From NCBI RefSeq assembly GCF_010111755.1, contig NC_088951.1, positions 463,800-527,799 of the forward strand: a stretch of DNA of 64,000 nucleotides. The letters run 5' to 3'. The stretch comes from Nakaseomyces glabratus. Taxonomy: Eukaryota > Ascomycota > Saccharomycetes > Saccharomycetales > Saccharomycetaceae. Positions within the stretch are counted from its first letter, which is position 1. The number at the start of each line of letters is the position of its first letter. Made by a program: the position numbers and the translations under genes. Positions 30,901-45,800 of the stretch are shown here, piece after piece. A model generated the notes under the pieces. It saw only the letters and a program-made list of their open reading frames with translations, did not search any database and had not been told where the DNA came from.

Positions 30901-33804
30901 CTCGTTTATACGAAATTTTGCAAATCATATGTATCGAAACAAGAAAAAGACATTTTTTCAAAAAGCTTCAGAAAACTACTCTCCAACCTGATGGGGATTC
31001 GATGAAAAAGAATTAATATGAAAGGGGTCGTATGATTGATAGAAATTACAATTCTAACACTTTACATATGGTAAGTTCATATCATTAATCAAAAAAATTA
31101 CCAATCCCATTTTTGTATTACAAAAATAATAAAATGTAGAAAATTTTAGTTTGTTAAAGAAATATTTCAGTACTTATTAGATGGAGTATAACAAACAAAA
31201 CCAATAATATTTTTGTCCTTATTTTGAAAAGTGGGGCAACAGAATTTTATTATACAAAACCTTCGCTTTTGCAAAACATGAAGAGCCTATAAAATACATA
31301 AAATTTATTAGAAATGTCCGAATGAGTTAATAACAGTGAGCTAATTCTATTGGACGCACAGTGCTTATAAATGGTACTTAGTTACCACCTGTAGATGTTA
31401 AGTAGGATAATTTTGGGCATAATATTGTTTATTGTCATAGGTGTCTTTTCCTTTCTAGTTGAGAAAGGATATTGTCACTCACAGGGTTTGATTTTCCTGG
31501 TAGATTGATTCTTAAACAAATATTCTGTGATAGTAATTTTATGGAGAGTTAGCTGCGCTATAAAAAGTCCAGGTATGCTATTAGAACTGTTTGATTATTT
31601 TACAAAACAACGTACTCTAGAATCATTCTGGCCAATTACTTAGCATCTGGAACTAGGTACACCAGTTCAAAATGAATAAGTAGATAAAAACTGAAAAGCT
31701 TGTATGTATTATTAACTATTTTCTTAGAAATGTAGCAGAGTACAAGAGACTGGTTTATAGACTAATAAACAAGCCAGAAATCAAAATTAAATTTCTATAC
31801 CAAAAAGAAACCCCTTTTCTCAGTTGTTTATAATGTAATTATCAAGGATAGTATACCAATGAAGAATGACTTTACTATCTATTACAATTTACTTAGCAGA
31901 CAACATTTGTCTCTCGTAGACATTACTGCTAGTATCATCTGTTTAAGTCATCCAATCTTCTTGTTCAAGATGCCAGTAGTCAATCAATTCTGTTTGCTTT
32001 GCGAGTAGATATAATACAAGAACAATTGAATATTGAGGGATGTGAAAAAAGCAACCCCTATTGTGATTTACCTGAAACATGGAAAATTATTTCAACATTA
32101 ATGTTGCTAAATAATCTTTGGTGAAAATTATACAGTACACAGTTTTCTTTGAGCAATCATTATTTTTTGTTGTTTCAAACTGATATATATGCCGTTAGGT
32201 CCGAATGATTTTTTTCAATGTACTGCTTACAGCATTTGATTTTACAATCAAAACTCAGACAAGACCATAATGGCTTGCTGTTATAATTCTGGAAACCTTG
32301 TTAATACTATGCTACACTAAACCTTACGTAGATTTAATCCTGATGTGAGACAAAATTGTTCGAAGAGCAATAATAGTTCTAAACTTAAGAGATTGCTACG
32401 CAGTATACTAGCAGAATTATAATATCAACTAATGTAGTTATATCAAACAGCTCGTGCTTTCCTTGTTCAACCATGTTTGCTAACTCAACAATGGAAAGTT
32501 TAGTAACGACTTGCATCCCTGACAAATAACTCATTTCATCCTTTCTTTTTATTGCGATTTGAACAATCAATTCCGCACATTTTCATACACTTATTTGAAA
32601 TGGACTGCACTCTTCCGCAATTAGTGGTAATATAACTTATTTGTCCGATACCAGCGAAAACAAGAAATTCCACTTCCATTATAAACCCACAGGTTATGCT
32701 GGTGCAAGCATTGCCAAATACACTATTCTTTTTAATATTGTGCGTCTGAAAACACGATCGGGAAAATCCTTTCATTTGTAATCGAGACATTTGTGCTTTT
32801 TTTATTACCGAATTGGACCCCCTTCATATCACGGGGGAACACTTCTATTGGGTTCTTCGTTGAACTTCCCCGATATATCCACTCTTTTTATACTCTATTG
32901 AAACTCACGTACGAAACACTGTTTCATTGAATCTTATCACGCACCCCTCTTATTGGCTAGTCCTAAGAAAAATGACTCATTCCTAATAAATGTCGCAGCA
33001 CACTCAAACTTGGTTTTTTTCAGCAGAAATTTTCGGTAGTACTTCATATAATTGATGAAAAATATGTCCCAACCAGAGAGACAATCATTGATTTGGTTTA
33101 CAACCACCCCAATAAATTTAGCAGTGACCAAACAATCACTACACCAAAAGTAATCATAATGAGCTGGATTTCATGAGCCCATTTTTTTAATACCAGCTGG
33201 TAAATTTTGAGCTACGTTATGACCAATTCTTTCATCCATTACCAAATAAGGAAAGTTTAATGCTCACTTTATGAGTTTTCCTTTTTATGTATGAATATTG
33301 AAATGCAAGAATCCATAATTAAAATGGCCCTGGAATTATCAATGCCCTATGAAGGAATTTGTAACATCGGGTAATCTGTGCCGATTAGCAGTGAATTGTT
33401 GTTCCAATTTGAAACACTTGTTTGATTTTACTTTCCCGAGATGCAATAACGAAGATATATCTACACAAACTGATACACCCCAATGGTCAACATTTTTGTA
33501 ACAAACTCCCAACACCGTATTATAGGTAAAGTTGAATATTAAATCAGCATTAAGGAGAATTCTTAGTTTCTGGACTATAAATTTTCAAATTCGTTTTTAT
33601 TATAAATACCATATGTGAAATCAATATGAAAACGAAATCCAAAATATTCGATTCATCTCGTACTTCGTCTTATTATGTGATTGAAAGCTTTTGTTGTGTT
33701 AAGGGACAAATACACCATCAAAGAAATCTGGAAAAATATATTTAAGAAAAACAATACGAATTATTGATAGTTTGTATAACTCGTCCTACTAATTTCATTT
33801 GTTC
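24901..33804. other. AT-rich subtelomeric stretch without a recognisable gene (8.9 kb)
   Basis: No open frame here exceeds about 130 codons, and the longest (28368-28760 minus, 27372-27722 minus) begin only at TTG codons. Small ATG- or TTG-started frames at 27037-27222, 27801-28022, 29829-30029 and 32536-32790 show no domains, and I do not call them. Stop codons are dense in all frames. I see no tRNA, LTR-like ends or retrotransposon motifs by eye. The last few kb must contain the promoter of the adhesin locus. A G/C-richer block at about 32810-32880 (ACCCCC, CGGGGG, TTCCCCG) stands out from the AT-rich surroundings and could be regulatory. Confidence 0.5.
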
Positions 33805-36800
33805 ATGAGATTCAAAAGGATACTTTCAGCTGCCGCATCAGTATTATACTGGGCTTCCGCAGTTGCCAAGACGTATGAAAACCAAAAAATTGTCATTGAC
33901 GGTGTTGCGCTTGGAACAACTACCTTTGAAGATGACGAACTGTTGGTTTTGAAGAATTCTACGTTGACGCTTAACAACTTCATGAATATTAAGTTACCAG
34001 CCGGTATTTCACTTACTGACAATTCTGTGCTTAATATAAATACCCCTCCAGACGACACCCCCCCATCTGATTCATACGATGTAAAAAGACCTCAATATTC
34101 AATGGTTATCAATGGTAAGGTAAGTATCGATAATGGGTCACAGTTTGTCTTTGATGGTAGCTCGCTAGTTTATTCTCTGGGTCCGTATGCATCAGAAAAG
34201 TTTTTATTTGATATAAACACCGGCATGGATGGAATATTTATATCAAAAGATAGTACTATGAGAATTACACTACCTAAATATTTAGATTGGGGTTTTTCTC
34301 ATGCCACTACTAAATTCTCTGGCATTCATATTGGTGGTACATATAAGGCCCCTTATAACTCACCATTAGTTATATTGGGTACACTCGAAGTGTTGAGAAG
34401 CGATTCCAGAACAGATGATGGCTATTTTGATGACAATTTATTTAGAATTGATCTTGGTCCAGACAAAATAGATGAAAATGGTGTGTTCACTATGAAGAAT
34501 GATTTATCTGGTAATATTCACTGCCAAGGTATTCTCAGCTTTTTTGCTGATATCTTCAAAGGAACAGACAACGTATTTATTCGTACTATTGGTTTTCAAG
34601 CCATTTCACCTATTTCACCAATAACCGTAGACCTCGCTGAAGGCCCAGTACAGGGTAACGGATATCTTCGTTATAATGTGATCATTTCACAGGGTCAGGG
34701 TAATGGCTTGAAGTTGCTAAATCTTCAGGCAAGGTTAGATATAGGACTTCCAATAATTTATATATACAACAGTGACAATTACAAAGATTTAACCGCAAAA
34801 GCTCACGACAATGTCATTGATATCATAGATCATTCTTCCAACAAGTCATTTTCCATTATTGGGGATAGAAAATATAATATCACATATTGGTATCAGCAAT
34901 ACACTGAGATATATCCTAGTTATCAATACGGTGGATACTTTAAAGTCCCGTTATTTAAAAAATCATTGCAACTCGACTTCATACCTATCATCGAACCTGA
35001 TTACACCACGACGATCGACAAGGGCAACGGTGACTTCGAGACAGACCTTGTTTCGCACATCACGACCAAGGACTATTACGGCAAGACTATCACGATCACC
35101 ACCACCATACCATTGTACGGGCCTGCACCTCCAGCTGTGACGAAGACAGTTGATCTGGGCAACGAAGTGACTGAGTATCTGGTCATCAGCTACTGGACGA
35201 CCACCAATGAATTCGGGGGTCTGATCACGACAAACTCGACGGCCACCTACAGTCCTCCACCGGTGACTGTGACAGCCACCACTGCGTCGGACTACATTGA
35301 GTCGGACTGGATCTCGTTCTTCATCACCACTGATGAGAAGGGCGATATTGTTACGAGCAGCACTCTGTTCAACGCCACGCGTGACTACAACTTGCCGGAG
35401 GCCCCCCACACGTCGTTCGGGCCTGCACCTCCAGCTGTGACGAAGACAGTTGATCTGGGCAACGAAGTGACTGAGTATCTGGTCATCAGCTACTGGACGA
35501 CCACCAATGAATTCGGGGGTCTGATCACGACAAACTCGACGGCCACCTACAGTCCTCCACCGGTGACTGTGACAGCCACCACTGCGTCGGACTACATTGA
35601 GTCGGACTGGATCTCGTTCTTCATCACCACTGATGAGAAGGGCGATATTGTTACGAGCAGCACTCTGTTCAACGCCACGCGTGACTACAACTTGCCGGAG
35701 GCCCCCCACACGTCGTTCGGGCCTGCACCTCCAGCTGTGACGAAGACAGTTGATCTGGGCAACGAAGTGACTGAGTATCTGGTCATCAGCTACTGGACGA
35801 CCACCAATGAATTCGGGGGTCTGATCACGACAAACTCGACGGCCACCTACAGTCCTCCACCGGTGACTGTGACAGCCACCACTGCGTCGGACTACATTGA
35901 GTCGGACTGGATCTCGTTCTTCATCACCACTGATGAGAAGGGCGATATTGTTACGAGCAGCACTCTGTTCAACGCCACGCGTGACTACAACTTGCCGGAG
36001 GCCCCCCACACGTCGTTCGGGCCTGCACCTCCAGCTGTGACGAAGACAGTTGATCTGGGCAACGAAGTGACTGAGTATCTGGTCATCAGCTACTGGACGA
36101 CCACCAATGAATTCGGGGGTCTGATCACGACAAACTCGACGGCCACCTACAGTCCTCCACCGGTGACTGTGACAGCCACCACTGCGTCGGACTACATTGA
36201 GTCGGACTGGATCTCGTTCTTCATCACCACTGATGAGAAGGGCGATATTGTTACGAGCAGCACTCTGTTCAACGCTACACGTGACTATATAGATCCACAA
36301 GCCCCATATACGTCATCCTCAAGTTATTCAAAATCGAAAATCGAAGAGTCCGACTACACGACGACGATCGACAAGGGCAACGGTGACTTCGAGACAGACC
36401 TTGTTTCGCACATCACGACCAAGGACTCTGACGGCAAGCCTACCACGATCACCACCACCATCCCATTGAAGCCAAGTGATGCCGGCGAAGCCGACTACAC
36501 CACCACCATTACTTCCGACGGTCACACCATCACAGAAGTAGTCTCCCACATCACCACCACTGATTCAGACGGTAACACTGTTACATACACCACCACGATG
36601 GCCTCCTTCGATCAGGTAGACGACGGCGTGTACACGTCTGCTCCACCTTACTCACAGCCACCAGTTGTGACAACCACTGTGACGGAGGACGACGGTAGTA
36701 GCAAGACAGTTGTGATCTCTTACTCGCCATCTGAGGGCGAGGATGGGGTTACCCGTACAGGTACCACCACTATCTCCACCATCACTGCTAGCGGCGAGGC

Positions 36801-39800
36801 CGACTACACGACGACGATCGACAAGGGCAACGGTGACTTCGAGACAGACCTTGTTTCGCACATCACGACCAAGGACTCTGACGGCAAGCCTACCACGATC
36901 ACCACCACCATCCCATTGAAGCCAAGTGATGCCGGCGAGGCCGACTACACCACCACCATTACTTCCGACGGTCACACCATCACAGAAGTAGTCTCCCACA
37001 TCACCACCACTGATTCAGACGGTAACACTGTTACATACACCACCACGATGGCCTCCTTCGATCAGGTAGACGACGGCGTGTACACGTCTGCTCCACCTTA
37101 CTCACAGCCACCAGTTGTGACAACCACTGTGACGGAGGACGACGGTAGTAGCAAGACAGTTGTGATCTCTTACTCGCCATCTGAGGGCGAGGATGGGGTT
37201 ACCCGTACAGGTACCACCACTATCTCCACCATCACTGCTAGCGGCGAGGCCGACTACACGACGACGATCGACAAGGGCAACGGTGACTTCGAGACAGACC
37301 TTGTTTCGCACATCACGACCAAGGACTCTGACGGCAAGCCTACCACGATCACCACCACCATCCCATTGAAGCCAAGTGATGCCGGCGAGGCCGACTACAC
37401 CACCACCATTACTTCCGACGGTCACACCATCACAGAAGTAGTCTCCCACATCACCACCACTGATTCAGACGGTAACACTGTTACATACACCACCACGATG
37501 GCCTCCTTCGATCAGGTAGACGACGGCGTGTACACGTCTGCTCCACCTTACTCACAGCCACCAGTTGTGACAACCACTGTGACGGAGGACGACGGTAGTA
37601 GCAAGACAGTTGTGATCTCTTACTCGCCATCTGAGGGCGAGGATGGGGTTACCCGTACAGGTACCACCACTATCTCCACCATCACTGCTAGCGGCGAGGC
37701 CGACTACACGACGACGATCGACAAGGGCAACGGTGACTTCGAGACAGACCTTGTTTCGCACATCACGACCAAGGACTCTGACGGCAAGCCTACCACGATC
37801 ACCACCACCATCCCATTGAAGCCAAGTGATGCCGGCGAGGCCGACTACACGACGACGATCGACAAGGGCAACGGTGACTTCGAGACAGACCTTGTTTCGC
37901 ACATCACGACCAAGGACTCTGACGGCAAGCCTACCACGATCACCACCACCATCCCATTGAAGCCAAGTGATGCCGGCGAGGCCGACTACACCACCACCAT
38001 TACTTCCGACGGTCACACCATCACAGAAGTAGTCTCCCACATCACCACCACTGATTCAGACGGTAACACTGTTACATACACCACCACGATGGCCTCCTTC
38101 GATCAGGTAGACGACGGCGTGTACACGTCTGCTCCACCTTACTCACAGCCACCAGTTGTGACAACCACTGTGACGGAGGACGACGGTAGTAGCAAGACAG
38201 TTGTGATCTCTTACTCGCCATCTGAGGGCGAGGATGGGGTTACCCGTACAGGTACCACCACTATCTCCACCATCACTGCTAGCGGCGAGGCCGACTACAC
38301 GACGACGATCGACAAGGGCAACGGTGACTTCGAGACAGACCTTGTTTCGCACATCACGACCAAGGACTCTGACGGCAAGCCTACCACGATCACCACCACC
38401 ATCCCATTGAAGCCAAGTGATGCCGGCGAGGCCGACTACACGACGACGATCGACAAGGGCAACGGTGACTTCGAGACAGACCTTGTTTCGCACATCACGA
38501 CCAAGGACTCTGACGGCAAGCCTACCACGATCACCACCACCATCCCATTGAAGCCAAGTGATGCCGGCGAGGCCGACTACACCACCACCATTACTTCCGA
38601 CGGTCACACCATCACAGAAGTAGTCTCCCACATCACCACCACTGATTCAGACGGTAACACTGTTACATACACCACCACGATGGCCTCCTTCGATCAGGTA
38701 GACGACGGCGTGTACACGTCTGCTCCACCTTACTCACAGCCACCAGTTGTGACAACCACTGTGACGGAGGACGACGGTAGTAGCAAGACAGTTGTGATCT
38801 CTTACTCGCCATCTGAGGGCGAGGATGGGGTTACCCGTACAGGTACCACCACTATCTCCACCATCACTGCTAGCGGCGAGGCCGACTACACGACGACGAT
38901 CGACAAGGGCAACGGTGACTTCGAGACAGACCTTGTTTCGCACATCACGACCAAGGACTCTGACGGCAAGCCTACCACGATCACCACCACCATCCCATTG
39001 AAGCCAAGTGATGCCGGCGAGGCCGACTACACGACGACGATCGACAAGGGCAACGGTGACTTCGAGACAGACCTTGTTTCGCACATCACGACCAAGGACT
39101 CTGACGGCAAGCCTACCACGATCACCACCACCATCCCATTGAAGCCAAGTGATGCCGGCGAGGCCGACTACACCACCACCATTACTTCCGACGGTCACAC
39201 CATCACAGAAGTAGTCTCCCACATCACCACCACTGATTCAGACGGTAACACTGTTACATACACCACCACGATGGCCTCCTTCGATCAGGTAGACGACGGC
39301 GTGTACACGTCTGCTCCACCTTACTCACAGCCACCAGTTGTGACAACCACTGTGACGGAGGACGACGGTAGTAGCAAGACAGTTGTGATCTCTTACTCGC
39401 CATCTGAGGGCGAGGATGGGGTTACCCGTACAGGTACCACCACTATCTCCACCATCACTGCTAGCGGCGAGGCCGACTACACGACGACGATCGACAAGGG
39501 CAACGGTGACTTCGAGACAGACCTTGTTTCGCACATCACGACCAAGGACTCTGACGGCAAGCCTACCACGATCACCACCACCATCCCATTGAAGCCAAGT
39601 GATGCCGGCGAGGCCGACTACACGACGACGATCGACAAGGGCAACGGTGACTTCGAGACAGACCTTGTTTCGCACATCACGACCAAGGACTCTGACGGCA
39701 AGCCTACCACGATCACCACCACCATCCCATTGAAGCCAAGTGATGCCGGCGAGGCCGACTACACCACCACCATTACTTCCGACGGTCACACCATCACAGA

Positions 39801-42800
39801 AGTAGTCTCCCACATCACCACCACTGATTCAGACGGTAACACTGTTACATACACCACCACGATGGCCTCCTTCGATCAGGTAGACGACGGCGTGTACACG
39901 TCTGCTCCACCTTACTCACAGCCACCAGTTGTGACAACCACTGTGACGGAGGACGACGGTAGTAGCAAGACAGTTGTGATCTCTTACTCGCCATCTGAGG
40001 GCGAGGATGGGGTTACCCGTACAGGTACCACCACTATCTCCACCATCACTGCTAGCGGCGAGGCCGACTACACGACGACGATCGACAAGGGCAACGGTGA
40101 CTTCGAGACAGACCTTGTTTCGCACATCACGACCAAGGACTCTGACGGCAAGCCTACCACGATCACCACCACCATCCCATTGAAGCCAAGTGATGCCGGC
40201 GAGGCCGACTACACGACGACGATCGACAAGGGCAACGGTGACTTCGAGACAGACCTTGTTTCGCACATCACGACCAAGGACTCTGACGGCAAGCCTACCA
40301 CGATCACCACCACCATCCCATTGAAGCCAAGTGATGCCGGCGAGGCCGACTACACCACCACCATTACTTCCGACGGTCACACCATCACAGAAGTAGTCTC
40401 CCACATCACCACCACTGATTCAGACGGTAACACTGTTACATACACCACCACGATGGCCTCCTTCGATCAGGTAGACGACGGCGTGTACACGTCTGCTCCA
40501 CCTTACTCACAGCCACCAGTTGTGACAACCACTGTGACGGAGGACGACGGTAGTAGCAAGACAGTTGTGATCTCTTACTCGCCATCTGAGGGCGAGGATG
40601 GGGTTACCCGTACAGGTACCACCACTATCTCCACCATCACTGCTAGCGGCGAGGCCGACTACACGACGACGATCGACAAGGGCAACGGTGACTTCGAGAC
40701 AGACCTTGTTTCGCACATCACGACCAAGGACTCTGACGGCAAGCCTACCACGATCACCACCACCATCCCATTGAAGCCAAGTGATGCCGGCGAGGCCGAC
40801 TACACGACGACGATCGACAAGGGCAACGGTGACTTCGAGACAGACCTTGTTTCGCACATCACGACCAAGGACTCTGACGGCAAGCCTACCACGATCACCA
40901 CCACCATCCCATTGAAGCCAAGTGATGCCGGCGAGGCCGACTACACCACCACCATTACTTCCGACGGTCACACCATCACAGAAGTAGTCTCCCACATCAC
41001 CACCACTGATTCAGACGGTAACACTGTTACATACACCACCACGATGGCCTCCTTCGATCAGGTAGACGACGGCGTGTACACGTCTGCTCCACCTTACTCA
41101 CAGCCACCAGTTGTGACAACCACTGTGACGGAGGACGACGGTAGTAGCAAGACAGTTGTGATCTCTTACTCGCCATCTGAGGGCGAGGATGGGGTTACCC
41201 GTACAGGTACCACCACTATCTCCACCATCACTGCTAGCGGCGAGGCCGACTACACGACGACGATCGACAAGGGCAACGGTGACTTCGAGACAGACCTTGT
41301 TTCGCACATCACGACCAAGGACTCTGACGGCAAGCCTACCACGATCACCACCACCATCCCATTGAAGCCAAGTGATGCCGGCGAGGCCGACTACACCACC
41401 ACCATTACTTCCGACGGTCACACCATCACAGAAGTAGTCTCCCACATCACCACCACTGATTCAGACGGTAACACTGTTACATACACCACCACGATGGCCT
41501 CCTTCGATCAGGTAGACGACGGCGTGTACACGTCTGCTCCACCTTACTCACAGCCACCAGTTGTGACAACCACTGTGACGGAGGACGACGGTAGTAGCAA
41601 GACAGTTGTGATCTCTTACTCGCCATCTGAGGGCGAGGATGGGGTTACCCGTACAGGTACCACCACTATCTCCACCATCACTGCTAGCGGCGAGGCCGAC
41701 TACACGACGACGATCGACAAGGGCAACGGTGACTTCGAGACAGACCTTGTTTCGCACATCACGACCAAGGACTCTGACGGCAAGCCTACCACGATCACCA
41801 CCACCATCCCATTGAAGCCAAGTGATGCCGGCGAGGCCGACTACACGACGACGATCGACAAGGGCAACGGTGACTTCGAGACAGACCTTGTTTCGCACAT
41901 CACGACCAAGGACTCTGACGGCAAGCCTACCACGATCACCACCACCATCCCATTGAAGCCAAGTGATGCCGGCGAGGCCGACTACACCACCACCATTACT
42001 TCCGACGGTCACACCATCACAGAAGTAGTCTCCCACATCACCACCACTGATTCAGACGGTAACACTGTTACATACACCACCACGATGGCCTCCTTCGATC
42101 AGGTAGACGACGGCGTGTACACGTCTGCTCCACCTTACTCACAGCCACCAGTTGTGACAACCACTGTGACGGAGGACGACGGTAGTAGCAAGACAGTTGT
42201 GATCTCTTACTCGCCATCTGAGGGCGAGGATGGGGTTACCCGTACAGGTACCACCACTATCTCCACCATCACTGCTAGCGGCGAGGCCGACTACACGACG
42301 ACGATCGACAAGGGCAACGGTGACTTCGAGACAGACCTTGTTTCGCACATCACGACCAAGGACTCTGACGGCAAGCCTACCACGATCACCACCACCATCC
42401 CATTGAAGCCAAGTGATGCCGGCGAGGCCGACTACACGACGACGATCGACAAGGGCAACGGTGACTTCGAGACAGACCTTGTTTCGCACATCACGACCAA
42501 GGACTCTGACGGCAAGCCTACCACGATCACCACCACCATCCCATTGAAGCCAAGTGATGCCGGCGAGGCCGACTACACCACCACCATTACTTCCGACGGT
42601 CACACCATCACAGAAGTAGTCTCCCACATCACCACCACTGATTCAGACGGTAACACTGTTACATACACCACCACGATGGCCTCCTTCGATCAGGTAGACG
42701 ACGGCGTGTACACGTCTGCTCCACCTTACTCACAGCCACCAGTTGTGACAACCACTGTGACGGAGGACGACGGTAGTAGCAAGACAGTTGTGATCTCTTA

Positions 42801-45800
42801 CTCGCCATCTGAGGGCGAGGATGGGGTTACCCGTACAGGTACCACCACTATCTCCACCATCACTGCTAGCGGCGAGGCCGACTACACGACGACGATCGAC
42901 AAGGGCAACGGTGACTTCGAGACAGACCTTGTTTCGCACATCACGACCAAGGACTCTGACGGCAAGCCTACCACGATCACCACCACCATCCCATTGAAGC
43001 CAAGTGATGCCGGCGAGGCCGACTACACCACCACCATTACTTCCGACGGTCACACCATCACAGAAGTAGTCTCCCACATCACCACCACTGATTCAGACGG
43101 TAACACTGTTACATACACCACCACGATGGCCTCCTTCGATCAGGTAGACGACGGCGTGTACACGTCTGCTCCACCTTACTCACAGCCACCAGTTGTGACA
43201 ACCACTGTGACGGAGGACGACGGTAGTAGCAAGACAGTTGTGATCTCTTACTCGCCATCTGAGGGCGAGGATGGGGTTACCCGTACAGGTACCACCACTA
43301 TCTCCACCATCACTGCTAGCGGCGAGGCCGACTACACGACGACGATCGACAAGGGCAACGGTGACTTCGAGACAGACCTTGTTTCGCACATCACGACCAA
43401 GGACTCTGACGGCAAGCCTACCACGATCACCACCACCATCCCATTGAAGCCAAGTGATGCCGGCGAGGCCGACTACACGACGACGATCGACAAGGGCAAC
43501 GGTGACTTCGAGACAGACCTTGTTTCGCACATCACGACCAAGGACTCTGACGGCAAGCCTACCACGATCACCACCACCATCCCATTGAAGCCAAGTGATG
43601 CCGGCGAGGCCGACTACACCACCACCATTACTTCCGACGGTCACACCATCACAGAAGTAGTCTCCCACATCACCACCACTGATTCAGACGGTAACACTGT
43701 TACATACACCACCACGATGGCCTCCTTCGATCAGGTAGACGACGGCGTGTACACGTCTGCTCCACCTTACTCACAGCCACCAGTTGTGACAACCACTGTG
43801 ACGGAGGACGACGGTAGTAGCAAGACAGTTGTGATCTCTTACTCGCCATCTGAGGGCGAGGATGGGGTTACCCGTACAGGTACCACCACTATCTCCACCA
43901 TCACTGCTAGCGGCGAGGCCGACTACACGACGACGATCGACAAGGGCAACGGTGACTTCGAGACAGACCTTGTTTCGCACATCACGACCAAGGACTCTGA
44001 CGGCAAGCCTACCACGATCACCACCACCATCCCATTGAAGCCAAGTGATGCCGGCGAGGCCGACTACACGACGACGATCGACAAGGGCAACGGTGACTTC
44101 GAGACAGACCTTGTTTCGCACATCACGACCAAGGACTCTGACGGCAAGCCTACCACGATCACCACCACCATCCCATTGAAGCCAAGTGATGCCGGCGAGG
44201 CCGACTACACCACCACCATTACTTCCGACGGTCACACCATCACAGAAGTAGTCTCCCACATCACCACCACTGATTCAGACGGTAACACTGTTACATACAC
44301 CACCACGATGGCCTCCTTCGATCAGGTAGACGACGGCGTGTACACGTCTGCTCCACCTTACTCACAGCCACCAGTTGTGACAACCACTGTGACGGAGGAC
44401 GACGGTAGTAGCAAGACAGTTGTGATCTCTTACTCGCCATCTGAGGGCGAGGATGGGGTTACCCGTACAGGTACCACCACTATCTCCACCATCACTGCTA
44501 GCGGCGAGGCCGACTACACGACGACGATCGACAAGGGCAACGGTGACTTCGAGACAGACCTTGTTTCGCACATCACGACCAAGGACTCTGACGGCAAGCC
44601 TACCACGATCACCACCACCATCCCATTGAAGCCAAGTGATGCCGGCGAGGCCGACTACACGACGACGATCGACAAGGGCAACGGTGACTTCGAGACAGAC
44701 CTTGTTTCGCACATCACGACCAAGGACTCTGACGGCAAGCCTACCACGATCACCACCACCATCCCATTGAAGCCAAGTGATGCCGGCGAGGCCGACTACA
44801 CCACCACCATTACTTCCGACGGTCACACCATCACAGAAGTAGTCTCCCACATCACCACCACTGATTCAGACGGTAACACTGTTACATACACCACCACGAT
44901 GGCCTCCTTCGATCAGGTAGACGACGGCGTGTACACGTCTGCTCCACCTTACTCACAGCCACCAGTTGTGACAACCACTGTGACGGAGGACGACGGTAGT
45001 AGCAAGACAGTTGTGATCTCTTACTCGCCATCTGAGGGCGAGGATGGGGTTACCCGTACAGGTACCACCACTATCTCCACCATCACTGCTAGCGGCGAGG
45101 CCGACTACACGACGACGATCGACAAGGGCAACGGTGACTTCGAGACAGACCTTGTTTCGCACATCACGACCAAGGACTCTGACGGCAAGCCTACCACGAT
45201 CACCACCACCATCCCATTGAAGCCAAGTGATGCCGGCGAGGCCGACTACACGACGACGATCGACAAGGGCAACGGTGACTTCGAGACAGACCTTGTTTCG
45301 CACATCACGACCAAGGACTCTGACGGCAAGCCTACCACGATCACCACCACCATCCCATTGAAGCCAAGTGATGCCGGCGAGGCCGACTACACCACCACCA
45401 TTACTTCCGACGGTCACACCATCACAGAAGTAGTCTCCCACATCACCACCACTGATTCAGACGGTAACACTGTTACATACACCACCACGATGGCCTCCTT
45501 CGATCAGGTAGACGACGGCGTGTACACGTCTGCTCCACCTTACTCACAGCCACCAGTTGTGACAACCACTGTGACGGAGGACGACGGTAGTAGCAAGACA
45601 GTTGTGATCTCTTACTCGCCATCTGAGGGCGAGGATGGGGTTACCCGTACAGGTACCACCACTATCTCCACCATCACTGCTAGCGGCGAGGCCGACTACA
45701 CGACGACGATCGACAAGGGCAACGGTGACTTCGAGACAGACCTTGTTTCGCACATCACGACCAAGGACTCTGACGGCAAGCCTACCACGATCACCACCAC

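Noticed and set aside
34963..36300. Long antisense open frame (445 codons) and about 40 repeated antisense frames across 36-59 kb
   Set aside because: They mirror the repeats: every module length is a multiple of three and lacks stops in one antisense frame. They have no start context or independent sequence.
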